From assembly GCA_028698615.1 (NCBI GenBank), contig JAQVWF010000003.1, positions 1-58,654 of the forward strand: a DNA stretch of 58,654 bases. Reading direction: 5' to 3'. This document shows positions 1 to 8,528 of this stretch, one piece after another; within the stretch, counting starts at the first letter, position 1; the number at the start of each line of letters is the position of its first letter. Position numbers and translations under genes: made by a program. The DNA is from Syntrophorhabdaceae bacterium. Lineage in GTDB: Bacteria > Desulfobacterota > Syntrophorhabdia > Syntrophorhabdales > Syntrophorhabdaceae. The notes beneath the pieces were generated by a model. It saw nothing but the letters and a program-made list of their open reading frames with translations, ran no database searches and had not been told where the DNA came from.

Positions 1-1181
1 TCGCAGACACAGGAAGTGGGGGAAACCCGCAGATCTTAACGCAGCAAAGAAAGGCAGGAACAAGGAGGGAACCGACGGCCTATTGACAGATGAGGAAATC
101 TTTATTGTTGACTTTGGTTAAACCGGAACGTCCCCTCCACGCCTCCAATTAGGGAAACTACGATCATTAGGGGGGTCTTATTGGGTATCAGGTACATCAC
201 TATCGCCCAAACCCCAAGTCCGCATGCTAGCAGCAGGTCAATACGCATAATATGCTATAACACTAGTCTACATTATCACGTTATGTCAAGCTAACAATCA
301 CCAAATTATCGACGGCATTTCGCTGTCCTGTCACTAATTCACTGCATTCCTGTATGTTTCAACTGAGGAAGAAATCAGAAACACGGGAAGCATACACAAG
401 AGGGTTGTGATCCCGCAGTGGCGGATGGATGGCTTGTGAAATCTTCGGACCTCTTTATGAGCTTTTCGGAGGCCACAATTTGAATATTCCTCCAGCCCCC
501 CCCTCAGCCATTATGTGACATTTCTCAACATATTTAAGGCTAACGGGAGATACTTAACTACTTGTTATTGTTAAATAACTGTCCTATGTCCCATAATCTT
601 GTCTTGTCGCATAATCACCTGTCCCATTATTGTCCCACTATCCATTGACTATCAATTGTGCATAACAGCCACCATCAATGCTCTACAGATACACAACTGT
701 CTTCAACTTTTCCAATTCCTCTGATAACGAACCCCACTTTTCAACCAAATTTTCCAAACCTCTCTTAAATGGGTTTTTCATCCAAGCCCAAGCGGCCCAA
801 AATCCTAAACCCTTCTAAACCCCTTGTATTGTGAGGTATTTGTAAAGCAACCGTAAGATTAGTAAAGATCCAGTTCTTTAGAAATCAGGGATTTAGAAAT
901 TTTCCAACCCCCCCTGAGAAGATAAAGTGGGGCGGGTTTGTATGGAATATATTCTTTATCATCCCCCTTGCGGGATTGAAGGTTCCCGGGGATCCCTGCA
1001 GTCTCACGGAACCCCGGGAAGGTCTTTGCCTTCCTCGTTATGCTCTCTGTTATGCCTCCAGTGAGGAGCATAGCGACGAACGGGCGTGAGACAGGTCTTT
1101 TGTTTTTGGAACGGGGGGTTTGGGCAACAGGCCGTGAAAGATCTGACCGCAACTCAACCGTACAGTGGGGACCCCTGAAAA
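1..1181. other. Gene-poor, AT-rich segment
   Basis: No convincing gene is visible. The only open frame of note (about 97 codons, minus strand, near 859-1152) has no ribosome binding site, no recognisable motif and ends in a stretch containing an inverted repeat. The segment holds a degenerate copy of the GGAGGGGACGTTC repeat word (minus strand, 123-146) and a 9-bp inverted repeat at 983-1020. Base composition from about 250 to 860 is clearly AT-richer than the rest of the window. Confidence 0.6.
983..1020. repeat. Inverted repeat, 9-bp arms
   Basis: TTCCCGGGG (983-991) pairs perfectly with CCCCGGGAA (1012-1020) across a 20-nt loop. It lies about 160 bp past the stop of the minus-strand helicase gene, so it could act as part of its transcription end, but there is no T-run. 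Function unknown. Confidence 0.45.
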
Positions 1182-4100
1182 CTATCCTCCTCTCTTGTTT
1201 TCCTCAAACATCTCAACCGGCATTGAATATCGTAATCGCCACACTATTCTGATTGGCCGTTCAGCTTCGTAACTTACCAACTCAGCTGGACCAAGATAGG
1301 TAAACGGAACCGTGAGGTTGTTTCGCTTTTTCTGATCGCGGGCAAAAACCAAAATCGTATAACCTTTTTCCTTATGATTGATAAGATTTTGTCCCGTCTC
1401 GGATTCTTGAGATGTGTTTGATTGCGATTCCCAATGAAGAAGCTCCCTGCTGATGGGGTAGTCCGCATACATGGTGCTCGGCGAAAATTCCCTTTCGGTT
1501 TTCTGATACGTAATGAGCAGCGCATAAGCCTTTATTTCCGGAAGATGAATAAGGCCCACTCCACGCAATCCTGCCGTTTGCAGCGTCGCTTTCCCCATAT
1601 TGGCCTGAATGTCTTTCATACCATACTGCGCGTGCAACTCCATGGAACATAGAAATGGCAGTTCAGGGATTTCTCCTAAGACTCCAGTTCCTGACTCGGC
1701 CCATTCAGCGATTTCATTCAAGTCCTTTAGAATGGTGGCATTAAGAGTCATGCGTCTAAATGAGTCCTCAAATGTATCCATACCAAGAAGCGGCCCAGGT
1801 TTTCCCCAGATACGATAATGCATGGATAGGGCGGCATTGCCCACGAATGCGAGTGCACCCGCAGCATCACCTTCGGACAGCCTCTCTACAGTCTTACGCA
1901 CGACCAACAGTTCCCTTGGTCCCGAAATGGAAAGTACCCGGATCAAAGCTGGTTTGAGCTGTGCGAGATCCGGATCGTTAGGAACCGGACAAAGCCGCGC
2001 TCTTGCCTTCCAACCAGACCACGTGTCTCTCGAGAGAAGAACCTCGGGCTCATAATCGTGATAGCGCACAAAATTACCAAACGTAAGTGGCAGGTTACTA
2101 TCGTGTTCGAAAGTCTGAATTCGCTCGGGAACTGCAATTGCTATCTTTCGTAAATTGAAACGAATGTTCTCTAGAACATATTCACGCGCGATACGATCAA
2201 GTTGTATTGAACATCCTGGCGGAAGATGAGGAAAACCAAGTTCAACTTCCCGATCAACTCCGAAACGGCGCTTTGGCAGAAGCGCTTTCAGTTTCGTGTC
2301 AACCCGATAGCGGCGGTGCGCTTGGCCCACAAAATCGAGCACCGTAAGACACTCTTTTTTAGGTGCGTGCCTAAGACCCCGGCCTAGTTGTTGAAGAAAA
2401 ACCGTAAGACTCTCTGTTGGCCGCAAAAAGAGAACAGTGTTTATGTCCGGGACATCAAGTCCTTCGTTGAACACATCTCGTGCGAAAAGAAACGTGATGT
2501 TTCCATCACGGAAATTACGCAATAAATTCGTTCTTCTTTCACTGCCCGTATCCCCTGTTATTACGTCTGATGGAATGTTTCTTTCATTAAACATCCGCGC
2601 CATATATTCTGCATGCTTTACCGAAACACAAAAGCCAATACCTTTTACCCGCGCAAGGTCTGGCTCGTAGCGCAACAGCGAATCTATAACCGTTTCGACG
2701 CGCTTCAACGCCAATGCATGGGCACCCGTATACACATTCTCCAGTTCTTGAATATCATACTTGCCGCCCTTCCAGAATCGATCGGCATTAAGGGCTACAG
2801 GATCGGCAACACCAAAGTAGTGAAATGGACAAAGCAATTTTTCTTCAAGGGCTTCCGGCAGGCGGATTTCGGCCGCAAAACGATTCTCGAAGTCGGCAGC
2901 AACGCTCTTTCCGTCCATGCGTTCTGGTGTGGCAGTCAGACCAAGAAGGATGCCCGGTTTGAAGTGATCAAAAATAGGTCGATAGCTGTCCGATGGACCA
3001 TGGTGAACTTCGTCAACGACTATGAAGTCATAAAAACTAGGCCCTGTCTGTCGCCACAACTGACGAGAGGAGAGCATGTCCACTGAACAAAAAAGATGGT
3101 CGTTGCGAGAAGCCTCATAAGGCCCGACAAGTAGTTCACCGAAATCTCCTATGCGTAGAACATTTCTGAAAGTTCCCAATGCCTGTTCCAGGATTTCCTT
3201 CCTGTGGGCAACAAAAAGAAGCCTCGCTTGCCTGTGGTTCTCTTCAAAGAATCTCTTAAAATCGAAAGCTGCTACAACGGTCTTTCCTGTGCCGGTTGCA
3301 GCGATCACCAGATTTCGCCAACACCCATGAATTCGCCTTTCTACCGTTAGCAAATCCAAAATTCTTTCTTGAAAAGGATGCGGCCGCAGGTCAAAAAAAG
3401 TAGCAACCATAGACTTTTGCGGGTTTCGAGCATAACGTATTGCATCACGAAGAACCTGTGGAGTCTCTGGATCAAAAACAACGAATTCCGGACTGTTCCA
3501 ATATGTTTCAAACTCGGCAGAAAACTTCTCCAGAATATGCGGCATATCTTGAGCGGTGACTTTAAGGTTCCATTCTAGACCACTAGTCATTGCCGCATTG
3601 GACATATTTGCCGAGCCAATATAGGCCGTTGAAAAACCTGAGTCTCGTTGATAATGATACGCCTTGGCATGAAGGCGTGTTCTTTCCGTATCGTAAGATA
3701 CCTTGACTCTAATATTTGGCCTTTGTGCGAGCCACTCAATCGCACTTGCATCAGAGGCACCCATGTAGGAGGTCGTTATTAGCCTCACTGGGACATTTCT
3801 CCCTCTGAGTTCCTCAAAAGCGGCCATGAGAAGTCGTAAGCCCGACCACTTAATAAACGAAACCAGTATGTCCACCCTATCCGCCGATCGCATCTCCCTC
3901 TCCAACTCGTGAACTAGCTGGGGCTCGCGTGGTGAACCGGTAAACAAACTGCTTTCTACGATAGACGTTTCGGGGCGTGGAACGCCTTGTCTAGCATAGT
4001 GAGGCGGCGTTATTTCGGATAAAATCTGCTTTTCTGCAGACACAAGTTTATGCTTCTCAAGATAGGTTAGCCTAGAATCATCAGAGAGAAGGGTGGTTAT

Positions 4101-4331
4101 ACGATTACATAGACGAAGCCGCTCATCTGGTTCAGTCACCTGTCTCAAGGCGCTTTCAACAATCTTGGCTACAAACGCCGCGTAACGTGCCGGCTGTTCC
4201 TCAACGTCGAGTTTTGACAGAACTGCTCGGAGGTCTGGATTACGCCGAAGAACGCCAAGTAGTCTCTCGTCAAGCAACGCATCGTAAAGCCCATAGGAAA
4301 GATTGTCCATATTACGTGGCGCCTGTGGCAT
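1182..4331 (-). CDS. PLD-nuclease-like / SF2 helicase / DUF3427 protein
   Basis: About 1049 aa. Domains in order: an alpha-helical start; a phospholipase D-like nuclease module with HxK near residue 221 (LHAKAY) followed by GSANMS; an SF2 (DEAD-like) helicase with Walker A ATGTGKT near 345, DEVH near 440, TAT motif near 466 and the motif VI pattern QQLGRGLRH near 655; then a long C-terminal DUF3427-type region. Known family: such fusions are predicted to process DNA and are often found in defence-rich regions; no methylase partner is visible here, so a classical type III restriction enzyme is unlikely. Start: ATG at 4331 has AAGGA eight bases upstream; ATG 4337 and 4310 are alternatives. GC is lower than in the metabolic genes, consistent with transfer. 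Confidence 0.85.
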   Translation of the reverse strand: MPQAPRNMDNLSYGLYDALLDERLLGVLRRNPDLRAVLSKLDVEEQPARYAAFVAKIVESALRQVTEPDERLRLCNRITTLLSDDSRLTYLEKHKLVSAEKQILSEITPPHYARQGVPRPETSIVESSLFTGSPREPQLVHELEREMRSADRVDILVSFIKWSGLRLLMAAFEELRGRNVPVRLITTSYMGASDASAIEWLAQRPNIRVKVSYDTERTRLHAKAYHYQRDSGFSTAYIGSANMSNAAMTSGLEWNLKVTAQDMPHILEKFSAEFETYWNSPEFVVFDPETPQVLRDAIRYARNPQKSMVATFFDLRPHPFQERILDLLTVERRIHGCWRNLVIAATGTGKTVVAAFDFKRFFEENHRQARLLFVAHRKEILEQALGTFRNVLRIGDFGELLVGPYEASRNDHLFCSVDMLSSRQLWRQTGPSFYDFIVVDEVHHGPSDSYRPIFDHFKPGILLGLTATPERMDGKSVAADFENRFAAEIRLPEALEEKLLCPFHYFGVADPVALNADRFWKGGKYDIQELENVYTGAHALALKRVETVIDSLLRYEPDLARVKGIGFCVSVKHAEYMARMFNERNIPSDVITGDTGSERRTNLLRNFRDGNITFLFARDVFNEGLDVPDINTVLFLRPTESLTVFLQQLGRGLRHAPKKECLTVLDFVGQAHRRYRVDTKLKALLPKRRFGVDREVELGFPHLPPGCSIQLDRIAREYVLENIRFNLRKIAIAVPERIQTFEHDSNLPLTFGNFVRYHDYEPEVLLSRDTWSGWKARARLCPVPNDPDLAQLKPALIRVLSISGPRELLVVRKTVERLSEGDAAGALAFVGNAALSMHYRIWGKPGPLLGMDTFEDSFRRMTLNATILKDLNEIAEWAESGTGVLGEIPELPFLCSMELHAQYGMKDIQANMGKATLQTAGLRGVGLIHLPEIKAYALLITYQKTEREFSPSTMYADYPISRELLHWESQSNTSQESETGQNLINHKEKGYTILVFARDQKKRNNLTVPFTYLGPAELVSYEAERPIRIVWRLRYSMPVEMFEENKRGG

Positions 4332-4443
4332 CAACATATTCCTTGTTGCGCAGCTTGCGGAATAGATCTGGAGGTCCTATCCGGCATTTGATTATTGAAA
4401 GCTTTTCTGCTCCACGATACAACACGCTGATTGTGGTTGCCAT
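4312..4443 (-). CDS. Possible 43-aa small protein upstream of helicase
   Basis: A 43-codon frame opens with MATTISVLYRG and ends TAA about 20 bases inside the helicase start region, so it would be translationally coupled to it. The amino-acid make-up is protein-like (mixed hydrophobic and charged, LFRKLRNKEYV near the end) and its low GC matches the helicase. No family recognised, and its ribosome binding site is weak (AAGGATTCG lies about 18 bases upstream). A second overlapping frame (MKHYGNHN...) starts just upstream, so the coding frame is not certain. Confidence 0.3.
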   Translation of the reverse strand: MATTISVLYRGAEKLSIIKCRIGPPDLFRKLRNKEYVDATGAT

Positions 4444-5333
4444 AGTGCTTCATCGAATCCTTCTCATCTAATGTGAAGGCTCGGATGTCTATCTTACGTT
4501 GAAATAACTGGCGAGCTCTTGTTTATATGGTACACAAACCGTGCACGAAATGCATCTCTATTTTGCCATGGGAGGGTGACAACAGTATGGCATACCAGCA
4601 GGCTCGTGTGGTCACCCATTAGAGGGCACTCTGTCGAGAATAATATTCCCCCGCTGCAAATAACTCTCGTTTTTGCAGGTTCTTTGGTTTTGTTCCAACG
4701 CACTGTCATTCCCATCCGTCGCTCCTTCCCTGCGCCCGCTTTCTCGAATGTTTCATGCTCATGGCCGGCAATCCGGTCTGCGTCAGTCACCCATCGGGAT
4801 CAGGGTCCATCAGTGAACCCCTGTCGTTTCTCAACGACGCAGAGAATCGTCGGTTCCCTGCCGTGTCCAGGCGCTCCTGGGGTCAGGTCTTGTATTTGAC
4901 CATTTCTGTTTTCTCTGCGGGGTCGGAGGGGACGTCCTGAACAATTAAGAAGCTCCTAATCCTTTCCACTTCTTTACGGCAAGCTGTGCAAAAGGATAGA
5001 TGCTCTGTCCAGGGTAAAACCTGTAACTGCCTTCATCTAGTGCCGAAAGGACTTTTCGCGAACCGTGACTTCGAGCATGGCCAAAAGGCCACGCGCAGGG
5101 AGCAGGAAGGGAAATTAGTGTTTCGGCGGAGATGAAGGCCATGTTCTTTCCTTCCCGATTGACCACAGCTTCGAGCATCACCGAAGGCTGCATGCAGGAG
5201 CCGAGAAGACAAGAGGACGTCAAAAGGGAAACTCTCCAGGTACCTTTTTTTGCGTTTCGGAAGTAATACCCAAACAGGCAGGTGAGGTAGTCCTGCCAGT
5301 TGCCTATTTCACATATGATGGAGCCATGATATA
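4444..5333. other. Non-coding stretch with repeat fragments
   Basis: About 890 bp between the helicase block and the BrnT gene. Open frames on both strands overlap each other, lack ribosome binding sites and show no known motif. A dispersed repeat fragment (TCAGGTCTTGTATTTGACC followed by GGAGGGGACGTCC) is at 4870-4945. I see no RNA gene. Confidence 0.5.
4870..4945 (+). repeat. Dispersed repeat fragment, TCAGGTC / GGAGGGGACG type
   Basis: Contains TCAGGTCTTGTATTTGACC and, about 50 bp on, GGAGGGGACGTCC then AATTAAGAA. The same words recur at 123-146, 5869-5925, 7326-7352, 7910-7946 and 23219-23262. The arrangement resembles the short palindromic repeats mobilised by REP-associated (Y1) transposases; no transposase gene is in the window. 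Confidence 0.5.
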
Positions 5334-5615
5334 ATGAACGGCGTAACTTTTGAATGGGACCCAGGAAAAGCCATGTCGAACCTGCGCAAACATAACGTAT
5401 CCTTCGATGAGGCCTCTACCGTATTTGGGGATCCTCTGGCAATAACATTCCATGATCCCGACCATTCTCTCGACGAGAATCGTTGTGTCACGTTCGGGCT
5501 GTCCGAGCACAACAGGCTGATCGTAGTAGCCCATGCAGAACGGGGACGAAGAACGAGGATTATCAGTGCCCGGCCGATGAACCGCAAAGAAAGGGAGATA
5601 TATGAAGAAGGCTAA
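5334..5615 (+). CDS. brnT: BrnT family toxin
   Basis: 93 aa, normal family length. It starts MNGVTFEWDPGKA and continues RKHNVSFDEASTVFGDPLA, the N-terminal pattern of BrnT ribonuclease toxins (FEWD.xK.xxN..KHgvsFeeA), and ends with RIISARPMNRKEREIYE, the family's conserved basic C-terminus. BrnT toxins are RelE-fold RNases that halt growth when freed from antitoxin. Start ATG 5334 has GGAG about ten bases upstream. The next gene overlaps its end by 14 bp, the usual toxin-first order. Confidence 0.92.
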   Translation: MNGVTFEWDPGKAMSNLRKHNVSFDEASTVFGDPLAITFHDPDHSLDENRCVTFGLSEHNRLIVVAHAERGRRTRIISARPMNRKEREIYEEG

Positions 5616-5859
5616 GAGCGATGACGAGCTTCGTCCACTATATACTCGTGAGGATTTTGGCAAAGGCATCCGCGGCAAACGTTTCGAAGCTTACCGCAAA
5701 GGCAGTAACCTCGTTCTCCTCAGTCCCGATGTGGCGAAAGTCTTCCCCACCGATGAGGCTGTCAACGAGGCATTGCGGTCACTGATCGACCTTGCCCGGA
5801 AATCGACAGGCCTCAAGAAACGCGCTCCCCGGACAACCAGGGATAAGACCACGGCATAA
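5602..5859 (+). CDS. BrnT-associated antitoxin
   Basis: 85 aa, overlapping the brnT stop by 14 bp, so translation is coupled. The middle reads VLLSPDVAKVFPTDEAVNEALRSL, matching the DNA-binding-type antitoxins of ribbon-helix-helix character found beside BrnT and similar toxins (a conserved DVA.VFPdseaVNeALR segment). The basic tail (KKRAPRTTRDK) is probably disordered. Expected role: binds BrnT and represses the shared promoter. It is not a standard BrnA by sequence, but position and size make it the cognate antitoxin. Confidence 0.8.
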   Translation: MKKAKSDDELRPLYTREDFGKGIRGKRFEAYRKGSNLVLLSPDVAKVFPTDEAVNEALRSLIDLARKSTGLKKRAPRTTRDKTTA

Positions 5860-6159
5860 CTCCGTCTAATTAAGAACCGTTCACGTCTTTTCTCGGGCGG
5901 AGGGGACGTTCTTGTCTTTCGTCGTTAACCCTCAAGCCATTCAAGCGATTCAAGCCGTCTTTTCGCCATCATCCTCTTAAGTTATGCCCGATGAAGGCGA
6001 TACACGTTTTAATAGCGTTTCACCAAGAACAATGAAATAATACAGTGGAGCATGAACTTCGGAGGCGTTGGCGGGTCATCGACCGGGAGAACTGACTTAT
6101 GCCTGTTCTGCCGGCAACAATGCTACCTTCATAGAATACACTTGTAATCCCGCCGGGAC
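5860..6159. other. Intergenic region with repeats and presumed promoter
   Basis: 300 bp between the toxin-antitoxin pair and the membrane sensor. It holds a GGAGGGGACGTTC copy (5869-5925) and the word TCAAGCGATTCAAGCCGTCTT (5941-5961), which recurs almost exactly at 50181-50201. No gene seen. Confidence 0.5.
5869..5925 (+). repeat. Dispersed repeat fragment, GGAGGGGACGTTC type
   Basis: AATTAAGAACCGTTCACG followed by GGGCGGAGGGGACGTTCTTG. Compare 4920-4945, where the two parts occur in the reverse order (GGAGGGGACGTCC then AATTAAGAA); the pair brackets the brnT-antitoxin genes. Confidence 0.45.
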
Positions 6160-7182
6160 ATGAAAAGCCAACTTCTCATACTGATCTCTGAAGCAATGAT
6201 CGTCTATTTCCTGGTGCTGTGGGCGCATTCCTTGCGTGATCGATTCGGGCTGGCCCATTTTTACGCCCTGATGGGAGGGATCACCGCGGTCATGTCATGG
6301 GTGACCGATGCCGGCGTCACGGTGCAGGTTTCCGGTATCACTTTCATGGTCGGGTCCACCGTCTTTTACACGTCGCTGCTGCTGGGCGTATTTGCCGTGT
6401 ACATATTCGACGGGCCCCACGCCACCCGCATCGCCATATCTACCGTCGCCGGGGTGTCCGCAATGGTGCCGCTGATTGCGCTCACGCTTCATCTGCAGAC
6501 GAAGGTCATCGGCAGCAATGCCCTGGTATATGTTCCGATACCGAGTTTCAGGATCAATGCCGCTTCGGTGGCCACCACCGTGGCGGACCTGATCTTCCTG
6601 GCGATGGCATGGGAGTTTCTCGGCAAGACCAGGTTCAACCGGCTCTGGCTGAGGGCCTTCATCACCCTGCTCGGCGTGATGTGGCTGGACGTGCTCCTCT
6701 TCGCCACGGGTGCATTCCTCGGCAGTCCGGACTATGTGAACATCATGAAGGGCACACTGCTCAGCCGCCTCATCATCGCGGTCTTCGCCTTTCCCTTCCT
6801 GTACCTCTATCTGAACTGGCAGAACTCAAAGAAAGGCAACCCCATAGAGAACCGGCCCGTGCTCGCCATCCTCAAGGAGGTGGCTGAGGTAAGAATGGAA
6901 CTGAACCTTGCACAGAAGGAGATCCAGCGGCGGCAGGAGGCTGAAAGGAAGAACGAGGAATTGGTCCGGGAGCTTAAGCAGACGCTCTCGGAGGTCAAAA
7001 CCCTGCGCGGTTACCTGCCGATCTGCTCCCACTGCAAGAAGATCCGCGACGATCAGGGATACTGGCAGCAGATCGAGATATACATGCGCGACCACACCGA
7101 GGCCGAGTTCTCCCACAGCATCTGCCCCGACTGTGCAAAGAAGCTCTATCCCAATCTGGCCAGGAGAAAGCCAAAGAAATGA
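6160..7182 (+). CDS. Membrane sensor with C-terminal Cys/His module
   Basis: 340 aa. Residues 1-220 hold about seven hydrophobic segments and resemble the VUT/YhhQ-like integral membrane fold used as a sensory region. A charged coiled coil follows (about 235-285, many E/K/R). The C-terminus is a short module with LPICSHCKKIRDD...GYW...IE.Y...HTEAEFSHSICPDC, i.e. CxxC then CxxC, a probable metal-binding knuckle found at the end of many PAS proteins and response regulators in Deltaproteobacteria. The role is inferred as signal reception at the membrane; the output is unknown, as there is no kinase, GGDEF or HD domain. It stands alone. Confidence 0.75.
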   Translation: MKSQLLILISEAMIVYFLVLWAHSLRDRFGLAHFYALMGGITAVMSWVTDAGVTVQVSGITFMVGSTVFYTSLLLGVFAVYIFDGPHATRIAISTVAGVSAMVPLIALTLHLQTKVIGSNALVYVPIPSFRINAASVATTVADLIFLAMAWEFLGKTRFNRLWLRAFITLLGVMWLDVLLFATGAFLGSPDYVNIMKGTLLSRLIIAVFAFPFLYLYLNWQNSKKGNPIENRPVLAILKEVAEVRMELNLAQKEIQRRQEAERKNEELVRELKQTLSEVKTLRGYLPICSHCKKIRDDQGYWQQIEIYMRDHTEAEFSHSICPDCAKKLYPNLARRKPKK

Positions 7183-7206
7183 TGCCACATAAACCTCACC
7201 CTTGAT

Positions 7207-7290
7207 CGTCATTCCCGCGAAGGCGGAAACCCAGGAAAGTCGAAGGAGGGGAGAATAGCTCTGGATCCCGGACCAAACCCGGGGTGACGG
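7207..7290 (+). repeat. REP-like extragenic palindromic repeat
   Basis: Starts CGTCATTCCCGCGAAGGCGG and ends CTGGATCCCGGACC...GGGGTGACG: the widespread proteobacterial extragenic repeat with outer palindromic arms (CGTCA ... TGACG). A second copy lies in the opposite orientation at 50069-50149. It sits between convergent genes. Confidence 0.75.
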
Positions 7291-7325
7291 CATGGGAAGG
7301 CTCGTGGGGTGCCCTCTGGGTGATT

Positions 7326-7352
7326 ATCAGGTCTTGTATTTGGTCATTTTCA
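7326..7352 (+). repeat. Dispersed repeat fragment, TCAGGTCTTGTATTT type
   Basis: TCAGGTCTTGTATTTGGTCATTTTC, nearly identical to the first part of the element at 4870. It directly follows the REP-like copy. Confidence 0.4.
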
Positions 7353-7363
7353 TCCAGCGCGCA

Positions 7364-7822
7364 TCACTCCCCGTCTCCGATCCGCTCCCATCTGGCCGAG
7401 GTGACTTTCCATCCGCCCGATTCCTTCTCCAGCGACACATCGAAGCGATAGACACCGAGCGATTCCGGGATCACGTCGGTCGGGGAACCGGTCTTCTTCC
7501 CGCTGGTCAGAACGGTCTGAAACGCGGCCCTGGCCGATGGGCCATCGACGGATATTTTCAGATACGTGATATATGCGGTTATCTTCGGATGCCCCAGAAA
7601 ATATCCGAGCAGCACCCTCCTGACGGCGTCGCGATCGAACCCCTGAGGATCATTGTACGTATCCGCCAGATGATTGATGATCTTCTTGACGTCCTTCTCC
7701 TCAGCCGCCGCCTGCACGTCCGTGATGACCTTCCCGACCTTCTCCTCCTCGCTCTCCTTGCTGCAGCCAGGGACGGCAACAACCATAAAGAAAACAAGGC
7801 AGACCATCGCAAGACGTTTCAT
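7364..7822 (-). CDS. Predicted lipoprotein, NTF2-like
   Basis: 152 aa. The N-terminus is a lipoprotein signal: basic MKR, a hydrophobic core and the lipobox VPGC with Cys20 as acylation site. The mature part starts with charged helices (KVGKVITDVQAAAEEKDVKKI) followed by beta-rich sequence ending in SGGWKVTSARWER, the layout of NTF2-like/SnoaL folds. No catalytic residues recognised. Probably anchored to a membrane facing the periplasm. It lies 145 bp downstream of the catabolic operon's last gene on the same strand and could be a distal member, but the gap contains a repeat fragment, so I treat it as separate. Confidence 0.75.
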   Translation of the reverse strand: MKRLAMVCLVFFMVVAVPGCSKESEEEKVGKVITDVQAAAEEKDVKKIINHLADTYNDPQGFDRDAVRRVLLGYFLGHPKITAYITYLKISVDGPSARAAFQTVLTSGKKTGSPTDVIPESLGVYRFDVSLEKESGGWKVTSARWERIGDGE

Positions 7823-7909
7823 GGCACCACTCCTTACAATAGGGATACCTCACCTCATTATTCATCACAACATTTTTCTGCCAATGTGCCACGTGTGGCG
7901 CGTCTCCCG

Positions 7910-7946
7910 GGCTCCTGCAATCATACGTTTTGGCGGAAGACGATGA
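7910..7946 (+). repeat. Dispersed repeat fragment, TCCTGCAATCA type
   Basis: TCCTGCAATCATACGTTTTGGCGGAAGACGAT. It matches about three quarters of the positions of the fragment at 23230-23262 (TCCTGCAATCACACATTTTCGCGGAAGATCAT). The two copies lie just outside the ends of the operon-plus-regulator block (7968-23201). Confidence 0.45.
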
Positions 7947-7967
7947 GGACTGTTGCTGTTGCCGTTC

Positions 7968-8528
7968 TTACTCTCCCTGCCACCTCTTGAACAGGCGGTG
8001 GTCGATATCCATAAGGTCCAGCATCTTCCCCACGGAGTGGTCGATAAGGTCTTCGATCGTGTGGGGATGGAAGTAAAAGGCCGGTATCGGCGGCAGGATG
8101 ATCCCGCCAAGGTCCGCCACCTTTGCCATCAGTTCAAGATGTCCCTTGTGCAGGGGGGTCTCGCGGACCGCGAGGACAAGCCTTCTGCGCTCCTTGAGCA
8201 CCACGTCCGCCGCCCTGACGACTAGATTGTCGTTGTATGAATTGGCTATGGCGGAGAGGGTCTTTATCGTGCAGGGGGCTATGACCATCCCATCGGTCCT
8301 GAAAGAACCGCTCGACACCGACGCCGCCAGATTGGTCGCGTCGTGGACCCTGGAGGCAAGCTTCTCCACGTCTTCCACGTTGCGGTCTGTCTCACATTTG
8401 ATGTTCGCCTTCGCCTGTGCGGACAGAATGAGGTGACTCTCGATATTGAAATCCCTCAAGACCTCGAGGAGTCTGATCCCGTAGATCACCCCCGTCGCGC
8501 CCGTTATCGCCACGATGATCCGCTTCAT
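7968..8528 (-). CDS. ubiX: UbiX-like flavin prenyltransferase
   Basis: 186 aa, normal length. N-terminus MKRIIVAITGATGVIYGIRLL is the UbiX Rossmann start with the GATG(V/A)xYG flavin-binding loop; the mid-section SSGSFRTDGMVIAPCTIKTL and the basic VLKERRRLVLAVRETPLH are both diagnostic. UbiX links a dimethylallyl group to FMN, giving prenylated FMN, the cofactor of UbiD enzymes. A ubiD-type gene is the first gene of this operon, so the two form a working pair. Start ATG 8528 chosen (GGAGG ten bases upstream; overlaps the previous stop by 4 bp) rather than the longer upstream frame. Last gene of the twelve-gene unit. Confidence 0.95.
   Translation of the reverse strand: MKRIIVAITGATGVIYGIRLLEVLRDFNIESHLILSAQAKANIKCETDRNVEDVEKLASRVHDATNLAASVSSGSFRTDGMVIAPCTIKTLSAIANSYNDNLVVRAADVVLKERRRLVLAVRETPLHKGHLELMAKVADLGGIILPPIPAFYFHPHTIEDLIDHSVGKMLDLMDIDHRLFKRWQGE

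Noticed and set aside
955-985. CCCTTGCGGGATTGAAG, like the end of a CRISPR repeat
   Set aside because: Only one copy; no regularly spaced repeats or cas genes anywhere in the window.
1182-4331. Type III restriction enzyme
   Set aside because: No modification methylase is adjacent, and the PLD plus DUF3427 layout differs from Res subunits.
7886-7904. Terminator hairpin after ubiX (GCCAC-AC-GTGGC)
   Set aside because: Only five pairs and no T-run; too weak to list.
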